Below, piece by piece: positions 25,458-34,365 of a stretch of 64,000 nucleotides of DNA. Every line of letters starts with the position of its first letter. Within the stretch, counting starts at the first letter, position 1. Source of the DNA: Paenibacillus helianthi. GTDB lineage: Bacteria > Bacillota > Bacilli > Paenibacillales > Paenibacillaceae. The notes beneath the pieces were generated by a model. It made no database searches. It was not told the origin of the DNA and saw only the letters and a program-made list of their open reading frames with translations. The translations under genes and the position numbers were made by a program. The stretch is from assembly GCF_001909055.1 (NCBI RefSeq), contig NZ_LVWI01000114.1, positions 91,775 through 155,774 on the forward strand, written 5' to 3'.

Positions 25458-27428
25458 TTATCGAGGCATGGCGATGTGAATCCTGCCTGCCTCAAGTCTC
25501 AGTCCCATTGGCTCAGGCTGTCCTGGCTCTGCTGTCTCAGGCTCTCCAAGCAGTCTGAGTGGTCCAAGGTCCGGGACCGTAATATGACGGCTCTGCCCGG
25601 TACCGTTGATGGCGGCGATAAACCACGCGCCGTCCGACCGGGTGATCTTGTACAAGCAGCCTGCCTTAATGAATACAAAATTACGCTCATACTCCCTGGC
25701 ATTAGCATCTGGAATGCGGCTTCTTACATAATCCAGTTCCTCCGAAAACCGGACCTCCTTGCAGTTGCTTTGCAGCGGGCCGTTGGCGAATCTTCCGGAT
25801 TTATCATCAAATTGGACAACATTATGGGCTGCGCCGGATACATACCAGTGCCGGTCTCCGTTATAATAGCCCCCTGTTCCGGAATCGAGTGTTACCGGAA
25901 CCCCGTTCGCCCAGATGGAGAAATGCCCCTCATCGTGATGAGCATGGTAAGTCAGCGGCGAAGCCTCGTAGATCGCATAATGCTGCAGATTCTGCTCCCC
26001 GCTGCGGAAGATGACATAGCCGATATCGGGATAATGTACGGAGCCGAGAGCGGGCTGCTGCTCCGGGAGGTTCGGCTGTGGATACAGTAGAGCGACCAGA
26101 GGCAGGGGATATGCTCCGTTATCCTCCACGGGTGCACCGCCGCGCTTCCAGGTCCAGATCATTTCCCCGGCAAGCTGCGGGTCTTCCTCCGTATAGAATG
26201 GAGCCGCATAGCCGAGTAGGCGAAACCACTTCTCCTGTACATTGGCATCACCAACAGCCGGTGTAAGCAGAACCGGGGGGCCGGAAACGCCGCCCTGAAG
26301 GGTATCTGCCGCAGTCACCGTGCCCATAAGGAAGCGGTACATGCCCTTTACCTTGTCATGCTTGAAATAATCAACGCCCTTCAAGCACTTCAGCAGGACG
26401 AAAAAGAGAAAATAGCGGTGCAGCACGGCCCCGTGGTAGCGGATGTTCTCCGGCCAAGCGCCGTCTGGGTCCACCACTTCCGCGAGCTGCCAGTCGATGA
26501 CAGAGTGGGCATGATCAAGATAGGCTCCGCTCTGTTCCTCCTGCGGGAAGAGGAGGGCATACACGCCCAGCCCGGTCGCCCGGTCCGCATTCCAGTTGCT
26601 GCGTTTGCGCCCTTCTCGTCCGGGAAGGTCTCCAGATCGAACCGGTAGTAGCCGGTATCCATCATCATTGCGGCAATGTAGCGGAAGTGGGCGAGAAGCT
26701 GAGACTCCTCCTCGGGAAGGAGAACACTGCTGCCAGCTATCTGATCATAGATGACCGAGGCAGCAGCAAGCCCTCTCCCGATATGCACCGCACCGTAGGT
26801 ATCATCGTCATGCCAGCCGTCTCTGCGGAAAATATCCATGCCTACCTGCATGTCTGCCAGCATGTACAGCAGCTTTTGCTTGGCTTGTTCCGCAAATCTG
26901 CTTTCGCCTGAGATCATATACATATTGGCGTCTGCACCCGTTGACTCAAGCTGGTACACCCAATTGGTCAGCGTGGGCCGGTTAAAAGTGGGGGAGAGCA
27001 GTTCCGGTCCCAGCGGCTGCTTCGCAGCATTCAGGAAACGGACACTCGGCGCGGATTCCTCCGCTCAGAGGCGCCTCCAGGCTGAGTGCTGTTTGCATGC
27101 TGTAATGATCCCCTTCGCGTACAGGGATGAGCTCCTCATAACGCAGGACTGTCATTTCAGATTCCGCCGTATTGCTTATCCGGATACACTGCACATCCTC
27201 ATCCGGAACACTTCCCGCCGGAGTCACGCCCGAAGGCTGAAGACCACTCCGGCCCCCTGGCATTTGCTCCAGATAAACATTACTGCCGCTACCCGGCTCC
27301 TGGCACCATCCCGACAGAGCATACTGCAAGCCGCCATTCGCCAGTGCAATGGGCAAACCAAGCTGGGAATGAGTCAGTCGCAGGCCGCCGATGCGGGCCC
27401 CGGCACCGCCGCCGTGTGCTGAATTCAT
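25458..27428 (-). pseudogene. Heparinase II/III-like polysaccharide lyase, frameshifted twice
   Basis: Three overlapping frames together spell one protein of about 650 residues. The first frame runs from 27428 to about 27060. The second carries PTLTNWVYQLESTGADANMYM and ends near 26600. The third holds SNWNADRATGLGVYALLFP to the C-terminus, including HHDEGHFSIWANG and LDSGTGGYY, which resemble the heparinase II/III lyase core. The breaks lie near 27045-27075 and near 26595-26612. No frame alone has a full domain set. Either the gene is decayed or two sequencing errors occurred; the decayed transporter next to it favours real loss. Confidence 0.75.
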
Positions 27429-27664
27429 CGGTAGTTCAGACCTCCTTGTAAAGTTGTCATGATTCGCTGGCGTCCCTTTCTTTTATTAGTATAGCCGTGC
27501 TTTCACTAAGGGCGGGATGGATAAACAAAGGGAAGAAAGGGGGACAAAGCAACTGAAAAAGTGAAATTCTCCCCCAAGGGCAGTCGCTTTCTCCCTAACC
27601 GTTATGAACGGAGTGAATTATCATTAAGGACAGATGCATAGACCAATGACAGGAGGAACAATAA

Positions 27665-28119
27665 ATGAATGAATCGAAACGTCAAATTAACGCCTGGACC
27701 TCCGTTGCTCCCAGCTTGATTCTGACGCTGATTTTTGGAGTGTATCCTATCTTTTGGGCTCTAAAGTACATGTTCTATGATTACCAGGGCTTTGGCGAAC
27801 CGCTGTTCATCGGACTGGATAATTTCGAGCGCCTGTTCCGGGACAGGAATTCTGGCAGTCGGTGGTCAACACCTTCATCTATGCTGGCGGCAAGCTGCTG
27901 ATTACTTTGCCGTTGTCCTTTGTACTGGCCGTTGTCCTCAACCGTGCACTGAAGGGGCGGCAGCTGCTCCGGGCAATTTATTTTATGCCTACCGTGATCA
28001 GTGCTTCGGTTATGGCAATCGTGTTCTATGTGATCTTCAATTCCTACAACGGAATGGTGAACCAGCTGCTGATAGGCTCCGGGATTATTTCTTCTCCCAA
28101 GGACGTCTCGAAGGAATGA
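27665..28119 (+). pseudogene. Remnant of sugar ABC transporter permease (first subunit)
   Basis: The ATG at 27665, with a strong AGGAGG, begins a MalF-type permease (WTSVAPSLILTLIFGVYPIF). The frame breaks near 27845, where one G appears missing from a GG run, and continues as FWQSVVNTFIYAGGKLL with helices up to NQLLIGSGIISSP. It then stops at 28119, before the binding-protein-dependent EAA motif, so about half the protein is absent. It is divergent from the broken lyase gene and was probably its importer. Confidence 0.8.
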
Positions 28120-28301
28120 AAAAAGTCGATGTCTTCAACAAATTTATTTTTGCCGGCGGTGATCTGGACAAGGAGCTCCAGGATTTGAATACCCGCTACA
28201 ATGCAGCACTGGAAAAAGCCAAAGCTGCGGGCGACACCGATATTGCAGCACAGCCGGATTTCAGCGCGGTCAGTCTGCAGGGATCATTAGCTGACAAGTA
28301 A
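28090..28301 (+). pseudogene. C-terminal remnant of a solute-binding protein
   Basis: Directly after the permease remnant, in a different frame, come about 60 residues (MKKVDVFNKFIFAGGDLDKEL, then DLNTRYNAALEKAKAAGD). They look like the last helices of a family 1 sugar-binding protein. The join near 28085-28100 implies that the rest of the permease, the second permease and most of the binding protein were deleted in one event. A terminator at 28313-28354 that once ended the operon remains. Confidence 0.65.
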
Positions 28302-28312
28302 AATAGAAGGAA

Positions 28313-28354
28313 CGCACACAGACCGCCTGCTTACAAGCCGGCGGTCTGTGTGCG
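28313..28354. terminator. Strong hairpin after the transporter remnant
   Basis: CGCACACAGACCGCC (28313-28327) pairs perfectly with GGCGGTCTGTGTGCG (28340-28354). The stem is 15 bp, with no marked T-tract. Confidence 0.7.
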
Positions 28355-28442
28355 TATATGGAGCGGGATTTGGCTTCTCCGCGGTCATGTGCGTCTCCCG
28401 GGTGTTCTGTAGTATGATTAAGAAGGAAGGGAGCTGCTTCAA

Positions 28443-28817
28443 TTGGCAACGGAGATTAAGGACCGCATTAACCTGAAGGAAATCAACTGCGAGAAGGAGC
28501 TTACGCTTGCTGTCATTGGCGGGAAGTGGAAGCTGATTATTCTGTGGCATCTGGGCCTGGAAGGGACCAAACGCTTCAGCGAGCTGAAGAAGCTGATTCC
28601 CCATATTACACAGAAAATGCTGACCAACCAGCTCCGTGAGCTGGAAGAGGATCAGCTTGTATTCAGACAAGTGTATGCCGAGGTTCCGCCGAGAGTGGAA
28701 TATTCATTGACGGAGTACGGGCAAAGCCTGCTTCCTGTGCTGCATATGATGTATGACTGGGGCAAAAACTACGGAGAGAATGTAATCTGGAAGGACATCC
28801 CTCCAGGCGAGAGATAG
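28443..28817 (+). CDS. HxlR-family transcriptional regulator
   Basis: This 124-residue DUF24/HxlR winged-helix protein has TLAVIGGKWKLIILWHLGLEG, RFSELKKLIPHITQKMLTNQLREL and the wing PRVEYSLTEYG. Cys17 (EINCEKEL) lies just before the first helix, at the place where redox- or electrophile-sensing HxlR members such as YodB keep their reactive cysteine. The start is TTG with AAGGAAGGGAG upstream. The Old Yellow Enzyme gene lies 175 bases downstream on the same strand and is a likely target. Confidence 0.9.
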   Translation: MATEIKDRINLKEINCEKELTLAVIGGKWKLIILWHLGLEGTKRFSELKKLIPHITQKMLTNQLRELEEDQLVFRQVYAEVPPRVEYSLTEYGQSLLPVLHMMYDWGKNYGENVIWKDIPPGER

Positions 28818-28924
28818 CAATGGAATAGAAATTTCTATGCTCATATCGATAGTATCTGCAAGGAAAGTACGTTACATAAATGTGCGTGCTTTCTTTTTGT
28901 GCCCAACTAGATTACACTAAGTAT

Positions 28925-28945
28925 GAAGCTTACTAAAAGATATTA
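28925..28945 (+). promoter_or_regulatory. Candidate HxlR-type site upstream of the OYE gene
   Basis: GAAGC then TTACTAAAA-G-ATATTA repeats the element before hxlA with a two-base gap and one change. AGTA and TACT, seven bases apart (28920-28934 region), form a short palindrome over its left part. Confidence 0.45.
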
Positions 28946-28992
28946 GATATTCGGTATTCGGTATATAAATTATATTGGAGGGATTACAGAAG

Positions 28993-30129
28993 ATGTTAAA
29001 AACAGATTACAGTCCGTTGCTTGAATCATTCCAGTTCGCAAGCGGGATTTCGTTGAAAAACCGCGTAGTAATGGCACCTATGACCAACTTCTCCTCGAAT
29101 GAGGATGGGACGGTATCCGGACCGGAGCTTGATTATTACATCCGCCGCTCCAAAGGAGCAGGAATGGTGATTACCGCCTGTGTATACGTATCGCGTGGAG
29201 GCAAGGGATTCGCAGGTGAGTTCGGTGCTGACCGTGATGAGCTGATTCCCAGCCTGCGTCAGCTGGCTGAAGCCATAAAGGGTGAGGGCGCAAAGGCGGT
29301 TCTGCAGATTTTCCACGGCGGACGCCAATGCCCGCCGGCGCAGCTGCCTGACGGACAGCCCGTCAGCGCAAGCAATGTGCCGTCAGAGCTTCCCGGCGGC
29401 GGACATGGACCTGTTCCCCGTGCGCTGACCGATGAAGAAATTGAAGGGATCATCGCCGACTTTGGTGCGGCTACCCGCCGTGCGATTGAAGCCGGATTTG
29501 ACGGTGTGGAGATTCATGGAGCAAATGGTTATCTGCTGCAGCAGTTCTTCTCTCCGCATTCCAACACGCGTGAAGACCGCTGGGGCGGAGATGTGCAGAA
29601 ACGCCTGGCCTTCCCGCTGGCCGTTCTGCGCGCAGTAAAAAGTGCAGTGAACGAACATGCATCATCGCCGTTTCTTGTCGGCTACCGCTTTTCTCCTGAG
29701 GAACCGGAGACGCCTGGAATTACAATGGCCGAATCCTTCGTACTGATCGATGCGCTGAAGGAAGAAGGGCTGGATTATCTCCATGCCTCGCTGCAGGAAC
29801 TCTGGTCGCTGCCGCGGCGCGGAACCGAAGACAGCCGCCCGCGGATTGAACAGATCGTTGACCGCGCGGGCAGCGGACTGCCGGTGATTGGCGTCGGTTC
29901 GCTCTACAGCGCAGATGATGCGCTGAAGGGCCTGACTAGCGGAATCCGTCTGGTGGCGCTGGGCCGTCCGCTGCTGATTGAACCGGACTGGGTGCAGAAG
30001 GTTGCTGAAGGCCGTGCCGATGAGATCCGTACGGAGCTGGACACTGCTGCACAGAGCACACTTGTCATCCCCGATCCGCTGTGGGGTGCTCTGACCCATA
30101 CTCCTGGCTGGATTCCAGTGAAGTCTTAA
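28993..30129 (+). CDS. Old Yellow Enzyme family NADH:flavin oxidoreductase
   Basis: This 378-residue FMN-dependent TIM barrel has VVMAPMTNFSS, QIFHGGRQ, the substrate-binding HGANGYLLQQFFSPHSN followed by REDRWGG, and the C-terminal phosphate loop IGVGSLY with ALGRPLL. Such enzymes reduce activated C=C bonds of enals, quinones and nitro compounds and serve in detoxification. ATG 28993 follows GGAGGG at a normal distance. It lies between two HxlR-family regulators, which suggests induction by electrophiles. Confidence 0.92.
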   Translation: MLKTDYSPLLESFQFASGISLKNRVVMAPMTNFSSNEDGTVSGPELDYYIRRSKGAGMVITACVYVSRGGKGFAGEFGADRDELIPSLRQLAEAIKGEGAKAVLQIFHGGRQCPPAQLPDGQPVSASNVPSELPGGGHGPVPRALTDEEIEGIIADFGAATRRAIEAGFDGVEIHGANGYLLQQFFSPHSNTREDRWGGDVQKRLAFPLAVLRAVKSAVNEHASSPFLVGYRFSPEEPETPGITMAESFVLIDALKEEGLDYLHASLQELWSLPRRGTEDSRPRIEQIVDRAGSGLPVIGVGSLYSADDALKGLTSGIRLVALGRPLLIEPDWVQKVAEGRADEIRTELDTAAQSTLVIPDPLWGALTHTPGWIPVKS

Positions 30130-30161
30130 GAAGACCGCCAGCTTAATGAAATATGCTGTTC

Positions 30162-30203
30162 ATAACCTCTCGCTGCTGCTTCATCAGGGCAGTGAGAGGT
30201 TAT
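30162..30203. terminator. Hairpin after the OYE gene
   Basis: ATAACCTCTC (30162-30171) pairs perfectly with GAGAGGTTAT (30194-30203). The tail is short in T, so termination may be partial. Confidence 0.6.
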
Positions 30204-30283
30204 TTGCGTAGATTCCAAGGGATGTGTGATACAATCATATTTATTGGCGATATACATAATTTGGGCAAAGGGGATCACACCTA

Positions 30284-30724
30284 ATGAATGTACAGCGGAG
30301 CAGCGGAGCATCTACTTCAAATGAATACCCGGAATCCCTTCAGAGCACGCTTGAACTGATCAGCGGGAAGTGGAAGGGGATTCTTCTCTATCATCTAATC
30401 AGCGGAACTAAGCGATTCAACGAAATCCGCAGGCTCTGCCCGGACATCACCCAGCGGATGCTGACTCTTCAGCTCAGAGACATGGAGCGTGCAGGACTTG
30501 TTCATCGAAAGGTGTATCCGCAGGCCCCGCGGAAGGTGGAATACTCCTTGACGGAATGTGGCCGAGGCCTGGAGACAGCCCTTCTAAATATCAAAAGCTG
30601 GGGTGAAACTTACCGCCAGGAACTCTTCAGGGAGCATCCCGGGCTGACTGAATTGCCAGCCTCTGCTTCTCCGGCTGCAGAACCGCAGGCAGAGCCTAAA
30701 CAAATATCCCCGGCTAGGAGCTAA
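30284..30724 (+). CDS. HxlR-family transcriptional regulator (second)
   Basis: This is a 146-residue HxlR protein with SGKWKGILLYHLISGTKRFNEIRR, PDITQRMLTLQLRDME and APRKVEYSLTECG. It has an Ala/Pro-rich C-terminal extension. The first regulator's cysteine in the pre-helix position is absent here, so sensing must differ. The ATG follows AAAGGGG. It lies directly after the OYE gene but behind a hairpin. The stop codon is inside the following terminator stem loop. Confidence 0.88.
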   Translation: MNVQRSSGASTSNEYPESLQSTLELISGKWKGILLYHLISGTKRFNEIRRLCPDITQRMLTLQLRDMERAGLVHRKVYPQAPRKVEYSLTECGRGLETALLNIKSWGETYRQELFREHPGLTELPASASPAAEPQAEPKQISPARS

Positions 30725-30743
30725 TGCTCCTGCCGGGGATATT
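30703..30743. terminator. Bidirectional terminator overlapping the regulator stop
   Basis: AATATCCCCGGC (30703-30714) pairs perfectly with GCCGGGGATATT (30732-30743), with an inner GAGC/GCTC. It includes the stop of the HxlR gene and faces the end of pepT. Confidence 0.75.
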
Positions 30744-30783
30744 GTTACATATAAGGGGGTGTGTACCCACTGCACCTAAGCCG

Positions 30784-32016
30784 TTAGGCCTTCTGCTCAG
30801 TCAGCTTGGCGATCTCGACAATGACCTGCACGGCCTTTAGCATTACATCCACGGAGGCATACTCGAATTTTCCATGGAAATTCTCGCCACCAGTGAAAAT
30901 ATTCGGTGTCGGCAGCCCCATATACGACAGCTGCGAACCGTCGGTGCCACCGCGGATCGGGCGGATCACTGGAGTAATACCAAGGTTCTCCATAGCTTCC
31001 TGGGCGATATCGACAATATGCCGCACTGGCTCGATTTTTTCACGCATATTATAATATTGATCCTTCATTTCCAGAACTACATTCTCTGCTCCGTAGGTAG
31101 ACTGAAATTCCTCAACAATCGCTGCGATATACGCCTTGCGGTTCTCGAAGGCCTCTCGGTCAAAGTCACGGATGATATACTGCAGCTTGCTGTGCTCCGC
31201 TGTACCCGACATGGAGATCAAATGGTAAAAGCCCTCATAGCCCTCAGTGAATTCCGGCGCTTCGCCGGATGGCAGTCGGAGGTGGAACGCCATGGCGATT
31301 TTGGACGAATGAATCATCTTGCCTTTGGCAGTTCCGGGATGCACGTTTACACCGTGGAAGCTGATTTTGACACCGGCAGCATTGAAGCTTTCGTATTCCA
31401 ATTCCCCGAGCGGTCCACCGTCCACCGTATAGGCATGGGAAGCCCCGAAGCGCGCAACATCGAATTTATGCGGCCCGCGTCCAATTTCCTCATCAGGGGT
31501 AAAAGCCACTCTGATCTTGCCATGCTTGATTTCCGGATGCTCCAGCAGGTAGGCCATGGCGGTCATAATCTCAGCGATTCCCGCTTTATTGTCTGCCCCC
31601 AGCAGGGTGGTGCCATCGGTTGTGATCAGCGTGTGGCCTTTGTATTCAGGCAGCTCCGGGAAGCTCTGCGTGGAGAGCACAACGCCCAATGCTTCATTCA
31701 GGACAATATCCTTGCCATCGTAGTTCTCGATAATCTGCGGCTTCACACCCGCTCCGGTGAAATCAGTCGCAGTATCCAGATGTGCCAGGAAACCGATTGT
31801 GGGAACTTGCTTTTGGGTGTTGGCAGGCAGGGTAGCCATGACATAGGCATGCTCGTCCACTGTAACCTCCACAAGTCCCAGCTCCTGAAGCTCTGCTACC
31901 AGCTTGTGGGCCAGGTCCATCTGCCCCGGTGTGGAAGGACAGGCTTCATTGTCATCATTCGATTGGGTATCCATTTGGGCATACGAAACAAACCGTTCGA
32001 TCAGCTTTTCTTTCAT
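30784..32016 (-). CDS. pepT: Peptidase T (tripeptide aminopeptidase)
   Basis: This 410-residue M20 metallopeptidase starts with SYAQMDTQSNDDNE and has IGFLAHLDTA (first metal His and Asp), GADNKAGIAEI (bridging Asp), FTPDEEIGRG (general base and metal Glu), and RGGTDGSQLSYMGLPTPNIFTGG near the end. It removes N-terminal residues from tripeptides in the cytosol using two zinc ions. The length matches the family. GAGGAG lies upstream of the ATG. Confidence 0.95.
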   Translation of the reverse strand: MKEKLIERFVSYAQMDTQSNDDNEACPSTPGQMDLAHKLVAELQELGLVEVTVDEHAYVMATLPANTQKQVPTIGFLAHLDTATDFTGAGVKPQIIENYDGKDIVLNEALGVVLSTQSFPELPEYKGHTLITTDGTTLLGADNKAGIAEIMTAMAYLLEHPEIKHGKIRVAFTPDEEIGRGPHKFDVARFGASHAYTVDGGPLGELEYESFNAAGVKISFHGVNVHPGTAKGKMIHSSKIAMAFHLRLPSGEAPEFTEGYEGFYHLISMSGTAEHSKLQYIIRDFDREAFENRKAYIAAIVEEFQSTYGAENVVLEMKDQYYNMREKIEPVRHIVDIAQEAMENLGITPVIRPIRGGTDGSQLSYMGLPTPNIFTGGENFHGKFEYASVDVMLKAVQVIVEIAKLTEQKA

Positions 32017-32075
32017 TAACAGGTCATCTCCTCTATCTCATCGTATATCTATAGTATCACTTTCCATACAATGTC

Positions 32076-32747
32076 TCATCCCTTGTCGCCAGATGGGGAA
32101 ACCGGCTCTTTGCGGAGCAGAGTGGCTGAGAGCAGATAGCGGTCTGGTGCCGGGCCGATATAGGTAAACGGATAGCAGGTAATCAGAGTAAGCACTGCTT
32201 CGCTGTTCTGCTGCTTGATTACACCTCTTGCGTCACCGTCTACAATCGTACTGCCGGTAATGCTGTAAATGAATTTTCCGCCCACAGTTTCAACCTCGAT
32301 TAGATCACCCTTCTTCAAAGTGCCTAGCCCCCGGAACACCGTGTCACGATGGCCGGCCACCACACTGTTGCCCAATGTACCGGGCGGGGCGCTCCCTATA
32401 TCATGCCCAGCCCCTTTTTTAAGCTGTGGCCGCTGCGTGCCTTCCAGAATGGCAATCCGTTTATCCAGTTTGGGCAGATAGATCTCTCCGATAATTTCGC
32501 CCTTCTTGTAGATGGGTTTTGAGGTGCTTTTTGTTTCCGATGGACTGATCATGCCGTCAGGCAGGGGTGTTTCATCATTGGACTGGGATATAATGGGAGC
32601 TTCCTCCCTCTTTTTCTCCCATTCCTGCAGTGCCTGGCGAGCCTCGGCGGGGGCCCGGAAGATTTGGAAGGCCGAATAGAGCATGATACACAAAGAGAGT
32701 ACGAAGATCAGCTTCACGGCAATGGCCAGCCCCGAATGCTTCTTCAT
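32076..32747 (-). CDS. Class D sortase
   Basis: This 223-residue membrane-bound transpeptidase has an N-terminal helix (about 8-30), a linker and the sortase barrel. The catalytic triad is visible as His133 in VVAGHRDT, Cys191 in LTLITCYPF and Arg203 in PDRYLLSA. Short sortases with an N-terminal anchor and this TLITC motif belong to class D. They cut LPxTA-type signals and link proteins to the peptidoglycan. The neighbouring gene, 31 bases upstream on the same strand, encodes a protein ending in LPDTA, so enzyme and substrate are paired. Confidence 0.9.
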   Translation of the reverse strand: MKKHSGLAIAVKLIFVLSLCIMLYSAFQIFRAPAEARQALQEWEKKREEAPIISQSNDETPLPDGMISPSETKSTSKPIYKKGEIIGEIYLPKLDKRIAILEGTQRPQLKKGAGHDIGSAPPGTLGNSVVAGHRDTVFRGLGTLKKGDLIEVETVGGKFIYSITGSTIVDGDARGVIKQQNSEAVLTLITCYPFTYIGPAPDRYLLSATLLRKEPVSPSGDKG

Positions 32748-32778
32748 ACTCTCGCCTCCAGCCTGTGTTGAAATGGGT

Positions 32779-33882
32779 TTACTTCTTCGAGCTTAGTCTA
32801 CGTAAGATAATTATGCTCACAATTGCTACCGCCAAGCTGATCAGAATCAGGTTATACCAGGGTTCTGCAGTGTCCGGCAGCTTCCCGCCGCCGTCGGGTC
32901 CCCCGAGCGGAAGCTCATCATCCCCTAGTGTCACTCCAGGATCCGGTGATGATGTTGCTTCATTGCCGGTTCCTGTATTGCCGGTTCCCGGTGAAGCCGA
33001 TGGTGGACTTCCGCTGCTGCTGTTATTGCCGCCCAGTGGAACCGGCGGGTCGGTGACCGTAGCTTCATTTAAACCCGGTGAAGCTGTTGCTGCAGATGAA
33101 GCAGCAGGTGTAACGATTGTTCCCGGCACCGAGCTGGCGGTTGGCGCAGCGGTCGGACCGTCTGTCGGATTCGGAGTAGCAGAAGCCGAAGGTGTGGCAC
33201 TAGGCGCAGCCGACGGATTCGGAGTAGCAGAAGCTGAAGGCGTGGCGCTAGGCGCAGCCGACGGATTCGGAGTAGCAGAAGCCGAAGGTGTAGCACTAGG
33301 CGCAGCCGACGGATTCGGAGTAGCAGAAGCTGAAGGTGTGGCACTAGATGCAGCCGACGGATTCGGAGTAGCAGAAGCCGAAGGTGTGGCACTAGGCGTA
33401 GCCGAAGGATTCGGCTCACCGGAAGCGGAGAATATAAAGGCTACACTGGTTGTTTTCGCCTGATATTCATTACCGGCCTCATACGGAAAAGTTACATCCA
33501 TTTGAATGGCCTCTTGGGCTCCACCAGACAGTGTTCCTACTGCCACCCGCCCCTCCGCCTCGCTCATTACCCCGGAATAGAGGATGACTCCCTCTTTTTG
33601 CAGGGTCATTTGCAGGATATTGTACAATTCCTTGTCCCCGGACATAAATTTGAAGTCTACATAGTAATTGAATGGCTCATTACCTTCATTAATCACGGTA
33701 TAGTCAGAGGAGGTGACATCCCCCGGCTGCATATTGTTCATCTTCGCCATACTGGTTGTGTGTGAATTCACTGTAAGCTTTATCGTGTCCTCTGCACTTG
33801 CGCCCCCGGCATGCCAGACAACCCCGGCCAGAACGATCAGAATATAGACGCCAATAATTGCCCTGTGGTATTTTCTCTTCAC
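32779..33882 (-). CDS. Sortase-anchored TasA/camelysin-like repeat protein
   Basis: This is a 367-residue wall protein. The signal peptide ends near GGASA (residue 30). Residues 31-150 form a beta domain with NNMQPGDVTSSDYTVINEG and FNYYVDFKF, the pattern of TasA/CalY (camelysin-like) fibre proteins. A spacer of five 16-residue repeats (SATPSASATPNPSAAP) and a Pro/Ser/Gly region follow. The sorting signal is LPDTA (335-339), a hydrophobic helix and the basic tail RRLSSKK. The start is GTG, with AAAGGAG upstream. Anchoring by the adjacent class D sortase is expected. A role in matrix or surface display is inferred. Confidence 0.85.
   Translation of the reverse strand: MKRKYHRAIIGVYILIVLAGVVWHAGGASAEDTIKLTVNSHTTSMAKMNNMQPGDVTSSDYTVINEGNEPFNYYVDFKFMSGDKELYNILQMTLQKEGVILYSGVMSEAEGRVAVGTLSGGAQEAIQMDVTFPYEAGNEYQAKTTSVAFIFSASGEPNPSATPSATPSASATPNPSAASSATPSASATPNPSAAPSATPSASATPNPSAAPSATPSASATPNPSAAPSATPSASATPNPTDGPTAAPTASSVPGTIVTPAASSAATASPGLNEATVTDPPVPLGGNNSSSGSPPSASPGTGNTGTGNEATSSPDPGVTLGDDELPLGGPDGGGKLPDTAEPWYNLILISLAVAIVSIIILRRLSSKK
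33167..33418. repeat. Five-copy 48-bp tandem repeat within the wall protein gene
   Basis: Units begin at 33167, 33215, 33263, 33311 and 33359, each starting GGATTCGGAGTAGCAGAAGC on the plus strand, with a partial sixth at 33407. The few changes are mostly synonymous (for example GCC/GCT). The array encodes the 16-residue Pro/Ala/Ser spacer and can expand or contract by slippage. Confidence 0.95.
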
Positions 33883-34287
33883 TTGCCCGCTCCTTTCTTT
33901 CTGGAAGCTCAGCCTTGCTACCCGCAGACATTCGGCATAAACTCCGCTTTATTCTCACTATTTGCATATACCTTGTCGAAAAGAGTGGTTTTTTGAAGAA
34001 CCACTACATGTATAAAGCGATAAAGGGAAGTGTCTAGGTTGTTAAGGAATTATGTATGTTCGTTATAACGAATAATATCAGTATAATCAAAATTTCAGAT
34101 AAGTAAAAACGGGAATTAGGATGTATATTGGTCTTATAGGATCAAAAGTTAGGATAAATAGATGAATATTTAAAGATAGCTTCCGATTTCTGTTTATTTC
34201 TCTGGATTAAAGAATATTTGTGTTTTTTATAAAGAACGATTGTGATAGTCCATTCAACATCAGCGGGTGTGTTGTTTCCAATACGTC
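33883..34287. other. AT-rich leader/promoter region of the wall-protein operon
   Basis: No gene is seen. On the minus strand, AGTGGTT and AACCACT (33984-34005) form a hairpin followed by CTTTT, about 100 bases before the GTG start. It could act as a leader attenuator. Upstream of it the sequence is very AT-rich and probably holds the promoter. I could not match it to a known riboswitch. Confidence 0.45.
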
Positions 34288-34325
34288 AAAAAAGAGAAAG
34301 CAACAATACGCTGCCTTCTCTTTTT
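34288..34325. terminator. Terminator after the LLM oxidoreductase
   Basis: A run AAAAAAGAGAAAG (34288-34300) pairs with CTTCTCTTTTT (34315-34325) with one mismatch. Both strands end in T runs, so it can work in either direction. Confidence 0.7.
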
Positions 34326-34365
34326 GATTCTGAATATGATTTATCTAAACCCGGCTTCAGATAGT

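Noticed and set aside
30874..32019. 381-residue open frame on the plus strand over pepT
   Set aside because: pepT on the other strand has all M20 motifs; this frame has no protein-like character or start site.
33167..33418. CRISPR-like array
   Set aside because: Units are adjoining 48-bp tandem copies with no unique spacers, and they encode an in-frame protein repeat.
33901..33970. Possible cyclic di-GMP or other riboswitch in the leader of the wall-protein gene
   Set aside because: The minus strand has GCAAATAGTGAG and GGTAGCAAGG stretches that loosely recall a GEMM-I aptamer, but the core GACGCAAAGCC and tetraloop receptor are missing.
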